A DNA stretch of 64,000 bases from NCBI GenBank assembly GCA_963753135.1, contig CAVWBA010000013.1:91902-155901 (forward strand). The letters run 5' to 3'. Positions 8,389 to 18,405 of this stretch are shown here, in pieces. The stretch comes from Roseiarcus sp963753135. GTDB lineage: Bacteria; Pseudomonadota; Alphaproteobacteria; Rhizobiales; Beijerinckiaceae. The stretch's first letter is position 1, and each line of letters begins with the position of its first letter. A program made the position numbers and the translations under genes. Under the pieces are notes generated by a model. That model saw only the letters and a list, made by a program, of their open reading frames with translations, was not told the origin of the DNA and did not search any database.

Positions 8389-10929
8389 ATGCGGATGAGC
8401 GCCTTGGCTGTCGAAAGTGCAATCGCGAACGACCACGATTCCGGCGGAGATGCGGTCGGAAACGTGACCCTCCGGCTGACCGGGATTTCGAAGAACTATT
8501 CGGGCGTCGCCGCGCTTTCGGATGTGAGCGTCGAGTTCCACGGCGGAGAAGTTCACGCCGTGCTCGGAGAGAACGGCGCCGGCAAGTCGACGCTCATGAG
8601 CATTATCTCGGGCGTAAACCAGCCGGACGCCGGCGAAATCCACTTCGACGGACGGGCGGTGTCGCCGATCTCGCCGGAGACGGCCGCGGCGCTCGGAATA
8701 GCAATCTCATATCAGCACCCCGCCATCCTCGACGATCTGTCGGTGCTTGACAATCTCCGGGTCGCGCTGCCGCAATCGCTGTTTGCGGGGCGATCGCCTC
8801 GCAACGTCGCGGAGGAAATCTTGAAGGCCGTCGGCCTCGACCTCCCGCTGCGGATGCGCGCTGACTCGCTCACCGTCGCTCAGAAGCAGTTGCTTGAAAT
8901 CGCGAAAGCATTGGCGATGCGGCCGAAGGTGCTCATTCTCGATGAGCCGACGGCGTCGCTCGACCGCAAGTCGACCGACATGTTGTTCGACCGCATTCGC
9001 GCCGTCGTCAAGGACGGCGCCGCGGTCATCTACATCACGCATCGCCTGGCGGAGGTCCGACAGATCGCAAACCGGGTGACTGTGCTGCGCGATGGCTGCG
9101 TGCGGGGCCAGGCGCCCGTCACGGAGGTGACCGACGAAGCCCTGTTGAGCATGATCGTAGGACGCGCGCTCGGATCGACCTTTCCGCCCAAGACACAGGA
9201 TGCTTCGAGAGACGTCAACTTCTCTGTTGAGGCGCTTGGCGGCCTGAAATTCAGGAACGTGAGCTTCGACGTAAGGCCCGGGCAGATTCTCGGCGTTGCG
9301 GGAGTCGCGGGCAACGGCCAATCGGAGCTGATGCGCGCCCTCGCCGGCCTCGAGCCATCTGCGGGAGCCATCCGCCTTGGCGGGCGCGCCCTTAGGCGCC
9401 ACGATCTCGTGCACGAGGCGGCGTTCATGCCTTCCGATCGGCTTGTCGAAGGTCTGGCTGGCGGGCTGACCATTCGCGAGAACGCGTCCATGTCGGCGCT
9501 TGGAAGATTCGCCTCGTTGGGGATTGTCCGCCGCAATCGCGAGGTTGGCCACGTCGCGGACGCGTTCAAATCGCTTGCTGTCAAGGCGGCGAGCCTTGAG
9601 GCGCCGGTCCGGTCGCTCTCCGGCGGCAATCAGCAGAAGGTCGTGATGGCGCGCGCGCTGCTCGCCGAGCCCGGCCTAATCGTGGCCGACGAGCCAACTC
9701 AGGGCGTCGATGTCGGCGCGCGCGTGGAAATCTACCGTATCCTGCGCGAGATCACCAATCGCGGCACGCCCGTCGTGGTCAATTCGTCCGATGCGGCGGA
9801 GCTCGAAGGGTTGTGCGACAAGGTCATCGTGCTGTCGCGCGGGCGGGTCGTCGAGACGCTTAGCGGCAATGATGTTGTCGAGGCCGGTATCGTCGCGGCG
9901 GCGGTCAGCGCCCAGCACCACCTTGACGCTGAAGGAGACGGGCCACGGCCGGAGGCTCACGCGGGACGAAGCGACTGGCGGCGCCTCCTGCAAACGGACA
10001 ACGCACCCGCCGTTCCACTGGCGATCGCGACCGTTCTCCTGGCGCTCTTCGCCTTCTATCACAATCCGAATTTTCTCTCCGCATTCAACATCTCCAACAT
10101 CCTCATGCTGGCGACGGCGCTTGGCTTTATCGCGCTCGGTCAGACCATTCCTTTGTTGTTGGCGGGCGTCGATCTGTCGGTCGGCCCGTTGGCGGGTCTT
10201 CTGGTCGTGATCGCGTCGTTTTTCGTCAACGACGGTCAGCCGACGATGACGCTCTTGGCGGGATTCGCGCTGATATTCGCCGGTGCGATCATTGTCGGCG
10301 CCATCAACGGCTGCCTTATCCGGTTTGCGAACTTCACTCCCATCGCCGCGACGCTCGCGATGTATATTGGATTGCAAGGATGCAGCTTTCTGCTTCGCGA
10401 CGGACCGGGCGGTTACATCAACACATCCGTCACGCAAGCAATCACCTGGCAGTTCGGGCCGATTCCTATTGCATTCCTGGCCCTCGTCGTTTGCGTCATT
10501 GCGGGTGAATATGTGCTGCGGAAGACGCGGGCGGGATGGCAGCTTCGCGCGGTTGGATCGGACGAAGAATCGGCGCGGCGCATCGGCCTGCGGATCGACC
10601 GGGTCGTCGTCCTCGGCTATATCGCGTGTTCGCTCTTTGCCGCGCTGGGGGCCGTGATGCTGATGGTCCAGATTGGCGTCGGCGACCCTCGGCAGGGCGT
10701 GAGCTATACGTTGTCGAGCATTACCGCCGTGGTTCTCGGCGGCACGAGCCTGCGCGGCGGCCGCGGCAGCTTCATCGGCGCCGCGATCGGCGCGCTGCTG
10801 CTCACGGAAGTGCTGAATGTCGTCGCTTTTCTCGGGCTGTCGCAGACTTATGAGTACGTCTTTCAGGGCGCGCTGATCCTGATCGCTGCGTTAGTCTACT
10901 CGGCCGTGCGAGGACGCGCGGGCGGCTGA
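8389..10929 (+). CDS. Fused sugar ABC ATPase (two domains) and permease
   Basis: An 846-residue polypeptide joining an RbsA-type double ATPase to an RbsC-type permease. The first nucleotide-binding domain has Walker A GENGAGKST at residues 60-68, a signature-like LTVAQKQLLEIAKA and Walker B VLILDEPTASLD. The second has the usual degenerate Walker A (GVAGNGQSEL), intact LSGGNQQK and LIVADEPTQGVDVG. From about residue 540 the protein becomes hydrophobic and carries the permease hallmarks LLAGVDLSVGPLAG, RAVGSDEESARRIGL and VVLGGTSLRGGRGS. The ATG at 8389 has a weak Shine-Dalgarno; a second in-frame ATG is at 8395. The frame has no interruption across 2.5 kb, so the fusion is real in this sequence. 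It would pair with the free permease at 6248. Confidence 0.9.
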   Translation: MRMSALAVESAIANDHDSGGDAVGNVTLRLTGISKNYSGVAALSDVSVEFHGGEVHAVLGENGAGKSTLMSIISGVNQPDAGEIHFDGRAVSPISPETAAALGIAISYQHPAILDDLSVLDNLRVALPQSLFAGRSPRNVAEEILKAVGLDLPLRMRADSLTVAQKQLLEIAKALAMRPKVLILDEPTASLDRKSTDMLFDRIRAVVKDGAAVIYITHRLAEVRQIANRVTVLRDGCVRGQAPVTEVTDEALLSMIVGRALGSTFPPKTQDASRDVNFSVEALGGLKFRNVSFDVRPGQILGVAGVAGNGQSELMRALAGLEPSAGAIRLGGRALRRHDLVHEAAFMPSDRLVEGLAGGLTIRENASMSALGRFASLGIVRRNREVGHVADAFKSLAVKAASLEAPVRSLSGGNQQKVVMARALLAEPGLIVADEPTQGVDVGARVEIYRILREITNRGTPVVVNSSDAAELEGLCDKVIVLSRGRVVETLSGNDVVEAGIVAAAVSAQHHLDAEGDGPRPEAHAGRSDWRRLLQTDNAPAVPLAIATVLLALFAFYHNPNFLSAFNISNILMLATALGFIALGQTIPLLLAGVDLSVGPLAGLLVVIASFFVNDGQPTMTLLAGFALIFAGAIIVGAINGCLIRFANFTPIAATLAMYIGLQGCSFLLRDGPGGYINTSVTQAITWQFGPIPIAFLALVVCVIAGEYVLRKTRAGWQLRAVGSDEESARRIGLRIDRVVVLGYIACSLFAALGAVMLMVQIGVGDPRQGVSYTLSSITAVVLGGTSLRGGRGSFIGAAIGALLLTEVLNVVAFLGLSQTYEYVFQGALILIAALVYSAVRGRAGG

Positions 10930-10949
10930 CATCGTTCTTCGCCCGACAC

Positions 10950-10966
10950 CACGACTTCGCGTCGTG
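10950..10966. promoter_or_regulatory. Short hairpin after the ATPase-permease gene
   Basis: CACGAC / GTCGTG stem of 6 bp with a 5-base loop, 20 bases after the stop codon. It has no T-tract; it may protect the transcript end. A stronger terminator lies at 11092. Confidence 0.35.
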
Positions 10967-11091
10967 AGGTTTGTTCATTCTTGATAAAATATGGGTTCCG
11001 CAGATCGCGACGGCCCGTTAGCTATGAGAGCGTCGGCGCCCGAAGTATGGCGCGCCATCGATGTTTCTCCCGCAGGGTTTCCTCCCGCCTG

Positions 11092-11124
11092 CGCCCTGCG
11101 CTGAAGCGCAGGGCGTTCTTTTTT
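11092..11124 (+). terminator. Rho-independent terminator
   Basis: Stem CGCCCTGCGC / GCGCAGGGCG closing a 4-base TGAA loop, followed by TTCTTTTTT. It ends the second importer group and precedes the SDR gene at 11240. The 310-base gap 10930-11239 holds this, the small hairpin at 10950 and probably a promoter in the AT-richer stretches (for example TTGATAAAATATGG near 10980), which I could not define. Confidence 0.82.
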
Positions 11125-11239
11125 GCCGCGTGAGTTCGTTAAGCTTGCAAATACTCATTTCGGTGAAATTCATGGGTGCGCGGCGCCGGCAAAGAATGGT
11201 CTCCTTGAGTAGAAAATGAAACAGCACGGAGGAAACCGC

Positions 11240-12007
<768 letters not shown>

Positions 12008-12242
12008 GCGGCGAAGACTGGATTGACCACAGACCGTGGGTCGCCCGGTTTGCGGCTGCGAGGATAACGAAGGCGCGGATCCGGCGTGCGGCATGGACAG
12101 CAGACCTTTCGTAGCTGCGTCCACCACGATGGAGACAAAAGACAGGAATCAAATTGCTGACGAAGCCAGCGGCTCTGAATGGCCAAGGCTGCGCAGCAAG
12201 AGCACCCCCGCCGAGGAGACGGGGTCACAAAGGGAGGTGTGG

Positions 12243-13397
12243 ATGAGAAGGTGGAGCTTGAAGGTCGCGGCGACTTGCGCTGCGCTCGCGATGTCGTTCG
12301 TTGGAGCGGCGTTGGCTCAGGACACAGACAAACATGACGGTTACCACGGCGCGCCCCGCACTGAAATCTGGTCGCCTGTGCCGTTGCAATACACCGACAC
12401 GACCAAATACAAGAAGCCTCCGCCTTACGTGATCGGCTTCTCGAACGCCTCGGTCGACAACACGTGGAGGCTGGCGCAGCTGCAATCGATCGAGGCGGCG
12501 GCGGCCAAGCACAAGGACGTGATCAAGAAGCTGATTATTACGGACGCCAACAACAATCCGTCGAAACAAGTCTCGGACGTCGAGGACCTGCTGCAACGCG
12601 GCGTTGACATCCTGCTCATCAGCGCCTCGAAGGCGGATGCGCTCGATCCGGTGGTGACGCGGGCGATGAAGAGCGGCGTTCCGGTCATCATGGTCGACCG
12701 TCGCGTGACGTCCGATAATTTCGTCAGCTTCGTGACCGCTTCCGACCTAGTGACCGGCCGGCTCTTCGCCCAGTGGCTGGTCGAGAAGCTGCACGGCAAG
12801 GGCAACATTATCATGCTGCCTGGGCAGGCGGGCGCGAGCCCCGCGGAGATTCGCATTGCGGCGGCGAAATCGATCTTCGAACAGTATCCGGACATCAAAA
12901 TCCTAGACATGCAGTACACGGACTGGAACCCAGCCAAAGCGAAGTCGATCGTCTCGGCGATGATCCAGAAGTACGGCCACGACATCAACGGCATCTGGAA
13001 CGACTCGGGCGTTCAGGGCGGCGGCTCGATCGCGGCCTTCGTCGCGGCCGGCTGGAAGCCGGGCACGATTCCGCCGGCCACCTGCGCGGATCTCAACGGC
13101 TGCCTGCGGATGGCGATCGAGAATAAGGTTCCGGTGCTCAACTTCGACTATCCCCCTGCCATGGGCGGCGTTGCGGTCGAGGTGGCTCTTAAGGTGTTGT
13201 CCGGCGCCTCGGTGCCGAAGCTCTACATCATCAACTCGAACGTCGTCGTCTCGAAGGGCGACGAGACGCCTTCCGTCCGGGCCGACATGTGGGCGGAGGA
13301 TTACGTCCGCCTCGACAAGCCAATGGATTTGATCCTGTCGTCCGGTCTCGGGCCGAACTATGATCCGAAGACCTTCTCTGTCGACTATCCGAAGTAA
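12243..13397 (+). CDS. Sugar-type substrate-binding protein
   Basis: Periplasmic binding protein of about 384 residues for the third importer. The signal peptide starts MRRWSLKVAATCAAL and is probably cleaved after ALA at residue 25. The frame is open upstream to 12036, but the ATG at 12243 has GGGAGGT just before it and gives a proper signal peptide. Conserved segments include IGFSNASVDNTWR (strand 1 and ligand loop), DILLISASKADALDPVV, IMLPGQAGASPAEIR and GIWNDSGVQGGG. The mature N-terminus carries an extra region (DTDKHDGYHGAPRTEIW) before the first strand. A stem-loop lies between this gene and the ATPase. Confidence 0.88.
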   Translation: MRRWSLKVAATCAALAMSFVGAALAQDTDKHDGYHGAPRTEIWSPVPLQYTDTTKYKKPPPYVIGFSNASVDNTWRLAQLQSIEAAAAKHKDVIKKLIITDANNNPSKQVSDVEDLLQRGVDILLISASKADALDPVVTRAMKSGVPVIMVDRRVTSDNFVSFVTASDLVTGRLFAQWLVEKLHGKGNIIMLPGQAGASPAEIRIAAAKSIFEQYPDIKILDMQYTDWNPAKAKSIVSAMIQKYGHDINGIWNDSGVQGGGSIAAFVAAGWKPGTIPPATCADLNGCLRMAIENKVPVLNFDYPPAMGGVAVEVALKVLSGASVPKLYIINSNVVVSKGDETPSVRADMWAEDYVRLDKPMDLILSSGLGPNYDPKTFSVDYPK

Positions 13398-13410
13398 CGG
13401 GGCGATCGCT

Positions 13411-13434
13411 GGGCGCGCCCTGACAGGCGCGCCC
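13411..13434. promoter_or_regulatory. Stem-loop between binding protein and ATPase genes
   Basis: Perfect 9-bp stem GGGCGCGCC / GGCGCGCCC with a 6-base loop, 14 bases after the binding-protein stop. It has no T-run. Its placement matches the hairpins in the other importer operons of the window and probably protects the upstream mRNA. Confidence 0.6.
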
Positions 13435-13463
13435 GGCTATCTGGCAGAGGCGCACGCGGCCTG

Positions 13464-14978
13464 ATGATCGTTGAAGCCAAGGGCATATCGAAGTCCTTTC
13501 CGGGCGTGCGTTCACTGGATCGCGTCGATTTCTCCGTTGTGGCCGGCGAGGTTCGGGCTCTCCTTGGAGAAAACGGCGCGGGCAAATCCACACTCATCAA
13601 GATCATCGCTGGCGCTTATACGCCCGATGAGGGCGAGCTTCGCTTCGACGGGAAGGACGTCAAGTGGTCCTCGCCGCATGAGGCGCAGGCGGCCGGCATC
13701 CATGTCATCTATCAGGAGCTGGCGCTTTTTCCGGAGATGACGGTCGCCCAGAATATTTTCGTCAACCGGCAGCCGCGCAACAGCCTTCGCCTGATCGACG
13801 CGCGGGCCATGACAACGCGCGCGAGCGCTCTGCTTGAGGATCTCGGCGCGGCCATCAATGTCAATGAGAAGGTGAAGCGGCTGTCGGTCGCCGATCGCCA
13901 GATGGTCGAGATCGCTCGCGCCCTGAACTCCGACGCGAAACTAATTGTATTTGACGAGCCGACCGCCGTGCTCGGCGGCCATGAGGTCGAGCTGCTTTTC
14001 GCGATCGTTCGCCGGCTGAAGCAGCGCGGGGTGGCGATCGTGTTCATCTCGCACCGGCTCGACGAGATCTTTGAAATTGCCGACAGCGCCACCGTCCTGA
14101 AGGACGGCAAGCTGGTCGGCTCGGTGCGGATCGCCGACGTCAATCACGACAAGCTCGTGTCGATGATGATCGGCCGCAGCCTCGCGGACATCTATCCGGC
14201 GAAGGCGGCAGCCGACGAAATCGGCGAAACGGTTGTCGACGCAAGGGACGTCCTGGTCGGCGCCCGGGTGAAAGGCGTGAGCTTCGAGGCGCGCAAGGGT
14301 GAAGTGCTCGGCGTCGCTGGCATGGTTGGCGCGGGGAGAACAGAACTTGCCCATGCCGTGTTCGGCAGCCTCCCGCTCGACGGCGGCTCCATCCGGCTCG
14401 CTGGCCAGGCGACGCACAAACCGTCGCCGTCGCGCTCAATCGCGGGCGGCCTCGGCTTTCTCACCGAGGACCGGAAGGGCGAGGGACTTTTCATGCTCCT
14501 CGATCTCGCGGCCAACGTCTCTGCGCCGGTGCTCGACACAATGGGCTCCTCGACCCGCCTCGATCGGAGCATCGAGAAGGAGATGGCAAGGAAGCAGATT
14601 CAAAAATACGCCATCGCGGCGACCGGCCCGGAGGCGTCGGTCGCGACGCTTTCCGGCGGAAACCAGCAGAAAGTTCTTCTCGGCCGCTGGGTCATTTCCT
14701 CGCGCACGGCGCTCATCCTCGATGAACCGACGCGAGGGGTCGACGTCGGGGCGAAAGTCGAGATTTACCGAATCATCCGGCAGCTTGCCCGTCAGGGACT
14801 CGCGATCATCATGATCAGCTCGGAGCTGCCCGAGGTCGTTGGCCTATGTGATCGGGTCATCGTGCTTTGTGAAGGACGTAAGACCGGAGAACTTGTCGGC
14901 GCTGAAATCTCCGAGAATGCGGTGCTTCAATTGGCGGTCGCCCGGCAGGACGAGGCGGGCGCAAGGAGGAACGCATGA
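13464..14978 (+). CDS. RbsA-type sugar ABC ATPase, two domains
   Basis: Cytosolic ATPase of 504 residues, the normal length for the family. Domain 1 has Walker A GENGAGKST, the signature variant LSVADRQMVEIARA and Walker B LIVFDEPTAVLGG. Domain 2 has the degenerate GMVGAGRTEL, LSGGNQQK and LILDEPTRGVDVG. Its stop overlaps the following permease start by four bases (ATGA), indicating translational coupling. With the permeases at 14975 and 15946 it forms a complete importer. Confidence 0.93.
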   Translation: MIVEAKGISKSFPGVRSLDRVDFSVVAGEVRALLGENGAGKSTLIKIIAGAYTPDEGELRFDGKDVKWSSPHEAQAAGIHVIYQELALFPEMTVAQNIFVNRQPRNSLRLIDARAMTTRASALLEDLGAAINVNEKVKRLSVADRQMVEIARALNSDAKLIVFDEPTAVLGGHEVELLFAIVRRLKQRGVAIVFISHRLDEIFEIADSATVLKDGKLVGSVRIADVNHDKLVSMMIGRSLADIYPAKAAADEIGETVVDARDVLVGARVKGVSFEARKGEVLGVAGMVGAGRTELAHAVFGSLPLDGGSIRLAGQATHKPSPSRSIAGGLGFLTEDRKGEGLFMLLDLAANVSAPVLDTMGSSTRLDRSIEKEMARKQIQKYAIAATGPEASVATLSGGNQQKVLLGRWVISSRTALILDEPTRGVDVGAKVEIYRIIRQLARQGLAIIMISSELPEVVGLCDRVIVLCEGRKTGELVGAEISENAVLQLAVARQDEAGARRNA

Positions 14979-15949
14979 GCGCGGTGACGGGCGACGTCCG
15001 GCCCGGCGCCTGGCAGGCGGCGCGCCAGATCCCCGTGCCGCTTCTGATTGTGACCGCCCTCCTGGCGCTGCTGATCGCGATTGGGTTTGCGGCAAGCCCT
15101 CGTTTCGGGACGGTCAGCAACTTCCTCAACATTTTCCAGCAGTCGGCAGCGCTTGGCTTTGTGAGTCTCGGCCAGACGATCGTCGTCCTGACGGCAGGCA
15201 TCGACCTTTCGGTCGGCGCGATGATTTCGCTGACCTCGAATTTCACCTCCGGCTGGATCGACGGCGATCCCAACATGGTGCTTCCAGTCGTGGTCGGGGT
15301 CATCGTGCTCGGAGCCGCCATCGGCGCCGTCAATGGCGCGCTCTCCCACTACCTTCGGGTTCATCCGCTCATCGTCACGCTCGGCATGGCGGCGATCCTG
15401 CAAGGCTCGACGCTGCTCTATTCGTTGGCGCCGGTGGGCAAGGTCACTGATGACTTCGAGACCTTTGCCTACGGCGGCATTTTTGGCGTCTCGTACGGCG
15501 GGCTCGCGATGGTCGCCGTATTCGCGCTGGCCGGCGTCTTCCTGCACCGGACACGCGCGGGCAGCGCCATCTATGCCGTCGGCGGCGACCCGCGCAGCGC
15601 GCGGCTGCTAGGCGTCTCGGTGGCGCGGACCATGATGCTCGCGTACGGCATATCGGGCGCCTGCGCGGCCCTTACGGGCGTCTATCTCGTAAGCCGTATG
15701 GGCAGCGGCGATCCCTGGCGGGGCGACGGGTTCGATCTGGCGTCGATCACTCCGGTGGTTGTCGGAGGAACGGCGCTATCGGGTGGACGGGGCGGTCCTC
15801 TCGGAACGCTGCTCGGCGTCTATCTGATCTCGCTCCTTAGCAACATCCTGAACTTCCTCGACGTGTCGACTTTCTACCAGTGGATCGTGCAGGGGCTCAT
15901 CATCATCATCGCCGTCGCGATTCACGTCGACAAGGGGAAGCGGACGTGA
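14975..15949 (+). CDS. Ribose-type ABC transporter permease
   Basis: Inner-membrane permease of 324 residues. AAGGAGG precedes the ATG inside the end of the ATPase gene. Hallmarks are LTAGIDLSVGAMISL, YAVGGDPRSARLLGV and VVGGTALSGGRGGPLG. It is one half of the channel; the gene at 15946 encodes a second, different permease. The four-base overlap on each side argues for a tightly coupled operon. Confidence 0.92.
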   Translation: MSAVTGDVRPGAWQAARQIPVPLLIVTALLALLIAIGFAASPRFGTVSNFLNIFQQSAALGFVSLGQTIVVLTAGIDLSVGAMISLTSNFTSGWIDGDPNMVLPVVVGVIVLGAAIGAVNGALSHYLRVHPLIVTLGMAAILQGSTLLYSLAPVGKVTDDFETFAYGGIFGVSYGGLAMVAVFALAGVFLHRTRAGSAIYAVGGDPRSARLLGVSVARTMMLAYGISGACAALTGVYLVSRMGSGDPWRGDGFDLASITPVVVGGTALSGGRGGPLGTLLGVYLISLLSNILNFLDVSTFYQWIVQGLIIIIAVAIHVDKGKRT

Positions 15950-16935
15950 GCGAACCGACTTCCCGCGAATTTCCGAGAGACGGTCCAGCGAACGCCTTTC
16001 CGACCCGGCAACTGCTCAGCAAATACGGCCTGCTCGGCTTCCTGATCGCCAACGCTCTGGTCGTCTCGTTTTTGTCGCCGGCTTTCCTCAAGCCCGAGAA
16101 TCTCGCCAACATCCTCACCCAGGCCGCGCCGCTCGGCATCGTCGTGTTGGGCCAGACCTTCGTCCTGTTGGTCGGGGGTGTCGATCTTTCGGTCGCGTCC
16201 GTCATGGCGACCTCGGCGGTCATCGCCACCGGCTTCGCCGCTACCGACAATTCCATGGTCCCCGTGATCTTCGCGGCGGCGATCGCGCTCGGCGTGGTGG
16301 TTGGGCTGGCGAACGGCCTCCTCGTCGCCAAGCGGAACGTCTCGCCATTCCTTGCCACGCTCGCAACCACGATCGTGCTTCAGGGGCTGCGTTTCCTCTA
16401 CACGCAGGGATCGACCGGGAGCACGCTCCCCTCGGCCTTCGCGACGATGGGCGCCGGGCGGGTCCTCGGCGTGCCAGTGAACCTGATCGCGCTCGTCGTG
16501 CTCGCCGCGGTCTTGGGCTATCTGCTGCTCGTGTCCAAATGGGGCCGGAAGATCTACCTGGTCGGCGGCAACGTTCGCGGCGCCATGCTTGTCGGCCTGC
16601 CGACCGACTGGATCATTATCGGCTGCTACACGCTGTGTTCGGTCATTGCCGCGATCGCCGGCCTGTTTCTGGTCGGCTACGTCGGCCAGGTCGATCAGTG
16701 GACGGGCAAAGGCTATGAGCTCGATTCGATCGTGGCGGCAGTGATGGGCGGGGTGGCGATCACTGGCGGCCGCGGCAACATATTCGGCGCGCTGCTCGGC
16801 GTCCTGATTCTGATCGTCATGTTCAACGCCGTGATCCTGCTCGGACTGCCGGTCCAGGTGCAATATATCCTGAAGGGCGTGATCGTGATCGCGGCCTCGG
16901 CGCTCTATCTCTCGGGCAGCGGCGAGCGGATCTGA
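15946..16935 (+). CDS. Ribose-type ABC transporter permease
   Basis: Second permease of the third importer, 329 residues. The GTG at 15946 overlaps the previous stop as GTGA and is preferred over earlier in-frame codons that lie inside the upstream permease. It shows LLVGGVDLSVASVMATS, YLVGGNVRGAMLVGL and the loop VMGGVAITGGRGNIFG. It forms a heterodimeric channel with the 14975 product. Pathway enzymes follow at 16962 with only 26 bases between. Confidence 0.9.
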   Translation: MSEPTSREFPRDGPANAFPTRQLLSKYGLLGFLIANALVVSFLSPAFLKPENLANILTQAAPLGIVVLGQTFVLLVGGVDLSVASVMATSAVIATGFAATDNSMVPVIFAAAIALGVVVGLANGLLVAKRNVSPFLATLATTIVLQGLRFLYTQGSTGSTLPSAFATMGAGRVLGVPVNLIALVVLAAVLGYLLLVSKWGRKIYLVGGNVRGAMLVGLPTDWIIIGCYTLCSVIAAIAGLFLVGYVGQVDQWTGKGYELDSIVAAVMGGVAITGGRGNIFGALLGVLILIVMFNAVILLGLPVQVQYILKGVIVIAASALYLSGSGERI

Positions 16936-16961
16936 CCATCCGAAGGGAACGAACGAAACGC

Positions 16962-18002
16962 ATGGCCAAAAAGATCGCAGTTCTCGGCACGGGGGCGAAT
17001 GGCGCGGCGATCGGCGCGGACCTTACGCGCGCCGGTCTCGACGTTGTGTTGATCGACCAATGGCCGGACAATGTCGCGGCGATGCGGGCGAGTGGCTTGC
17101 GTATCGAGATGCCGGGCGAGGTCCTGACCGTCCCCGTGCGGGCCTTCAACCTCTGCGACGTCTGCACGTTCCGCGAACAGTTCGACGTCGCGCTGATGCT
17201 GGTGAAAGCTTACGACTCGCGCTGGGCGGCGCAGCTCATCGAGCCCTATCTCAAGAGCGACGGATTGCTCGTCGGCGTGCAGAACGGCATGACAACGCAG
17301 ACGATCGCCGACGTCGTCGGGCCGGAGCGGACGCTTGGCTGCGTGATCGAGATCTCCTCCTCGATGATGGTCCCTGGAATCAGCGTGCGCGACTCCAACC
17401 ATGAGCGCTCCTGGTTCGCGGTCGGGCCCAATCCGGGCCAATCGAAGGATCGGGCGGAAGAGATCGCGGCGCTCCTCCGGCGCGCCGGCAAGGTGTCGGT
17501 CGTCGACAATATTCAGGCGACCAAGTGGATGAAGCTCGTCAGCAACGCGACGACGCTCGTCTCGACCGCCTTGTTCGGCGTTTCGATCCACGAAGGCGCG
17601 GCCAACCCCGAATCGCGGGAGCTGATGCTGCGCTCGGGTCAGGAGGCGCTCGACGTCGGCGTCGCGCTTGGTCATCCCGTCCTGCCGATCTTCGGCCTGA
17701 CCGACGCCGACGTCGGCCAGTCCAACCGCGTGGTCGATCTCCTGCTCGAGACGCTGCTCAAAGGTTTCACGCTGCCTTCGACCAAGACCACCGTGTTGCA
17801 GGACTGGATGAAGCAGCGCCACAGCGAGGTGAACGATCTCAACGGAACGATCGTTGCCGAGGCGAAGCGCCTTGGCCTCGCGGCGCCCGTCAATGCGGCG
17901 ATTGTCGAAATGGCGCTTGAAATCGAGAGCGGCAGGCTCAAACCCGATCCCGCCAACATCCGCAGGCTGGTTGAGCGAGTGCGGGAACGGATTTCGGCAT
18001 GA
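16962..18002 (+). CDS. Ketopantoate reductase-like (ApbA/PanE family) dehydrogenase
   Basis: NAD(P)-dependent oxidoreductase of 346 residues with an N-terminal Rossmann motif GTGANGAAIGADL and the conserved family lysine in TKWMKLVSNA. The C-terminal helical domain runs from about residue 190. Housekeeping PanE makes pantoate for CoA, but this copy sits inside a sugar-import operon, directly followed by a cupin, a Gfo/Idh/MocA enzyme and an alcohol dehydrogenase. I infer a catabolic 2-oxo or 3-oxo acid/sugar reductase or dehydrogenase rather than pantothenate synthesis. The substrate is unknown. Confidence 0.82.
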   Translation: MAKKIAVLGTGANGAAIGADLTRAGLDVVLIDQWPDNVAAMRASGLRIEMPGEVLTVPVRAFNLCDVCTFREQFDVALMLVKAYDSRWAAQLIEPYLKSDGLLVGVQNGMTTQTIADVVGPERTLGCVIEISSSMMVPGISVRDSNHERSWFAVGPNPGQSKDRAEEIAALLRRAGKVSVVDNIQATKWMKLVSNATTLVSTALFGVSIHEGAANPESRELMLRSGQEALDVGVALGHPVLPIFGLTDADVGQSNRVVDLLLETLLKGFTLPSTKTTVLQDWMKQRHSEVNDLNGTIVAEAKRLGLAAPVNAAIVEMALEIESGRLKPDPANIRRLVERVRERISA

Positions 18003-18024
18003 CCGGTGAGCAAGGAGAGGGGCA

Positions 18025-18366
18025 ATGAAAGTCACACGGTTCAGCGAGGCGCTTCGTTACGATGCGCCCAATCATCGCGGCTTCATGGGTCTGCGCCTCC
18101 AGGGCTTCGACCCCGACGGTCCGAAGAACCAGTGGGTTGGGATCTCGCACTTTTTGCCGGGGGGCGGGGCTGGGCCGGATTCTTCGCCCTGGGAAAAGGT
18201 TTATGTCTGCCTCGCGGGCAGCGTGGCGGTCATTATCGACGGCGCGGAGACAATCCTCAATCCGATGGATTCGCTGACTGTCGCGCCGAATGAAACGCGC
18301 GAAATCGTCAACCGAGGAAATCACGTCGCCACGACGCTGGTCGTGATGCCGTATCCGCCCGCTTGA
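18025..18366 (+). CDS. Small single-domain cupin protein
   Basis: A 113-residue cupin preceded by AGGAGAGG. The beta-barrel pattern is visible around EKVYVCLAGSVAVIIDG and DSLTVAPNETREIVNRG. The first cupin motif normally has two histidines before the glutamate; here the corresponding stretch is SSPWEKVYV, and the motif 2 histidine is also absent. It may bind metal weakly or not at all, acting as an isomerase or a ligand-binding accessory protein. It lies between the ketopantoate reductase-like and Gfo/Idh/MocA genes in an operon with 22- and 39-base gaps. Confidence 0.75.
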   Translation: MKVTRFSEALRYDAPNHRGFMGLRLQGFDPDGPKNQWVGISHFLPGGGAGPDSSPWEKVYVCLAGSVAVIIDGAETILNPMDSLTVAPNETREIVNRGNHVATTLVVMPYPPA

Positions 18367-18405
18367 TCCGGGCTCTTTGCACGAAGGATTACAGGAGAGT
18401 CTCGA

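Noticed and set aside
16962..18002. PanE of pantothenate synthesis
   Set aside because: The fold fits, but the gene lies within a sugar-import and oxidation operon and no other CoA-biosynthesis gene is near, so a housekeeping role is less likely.
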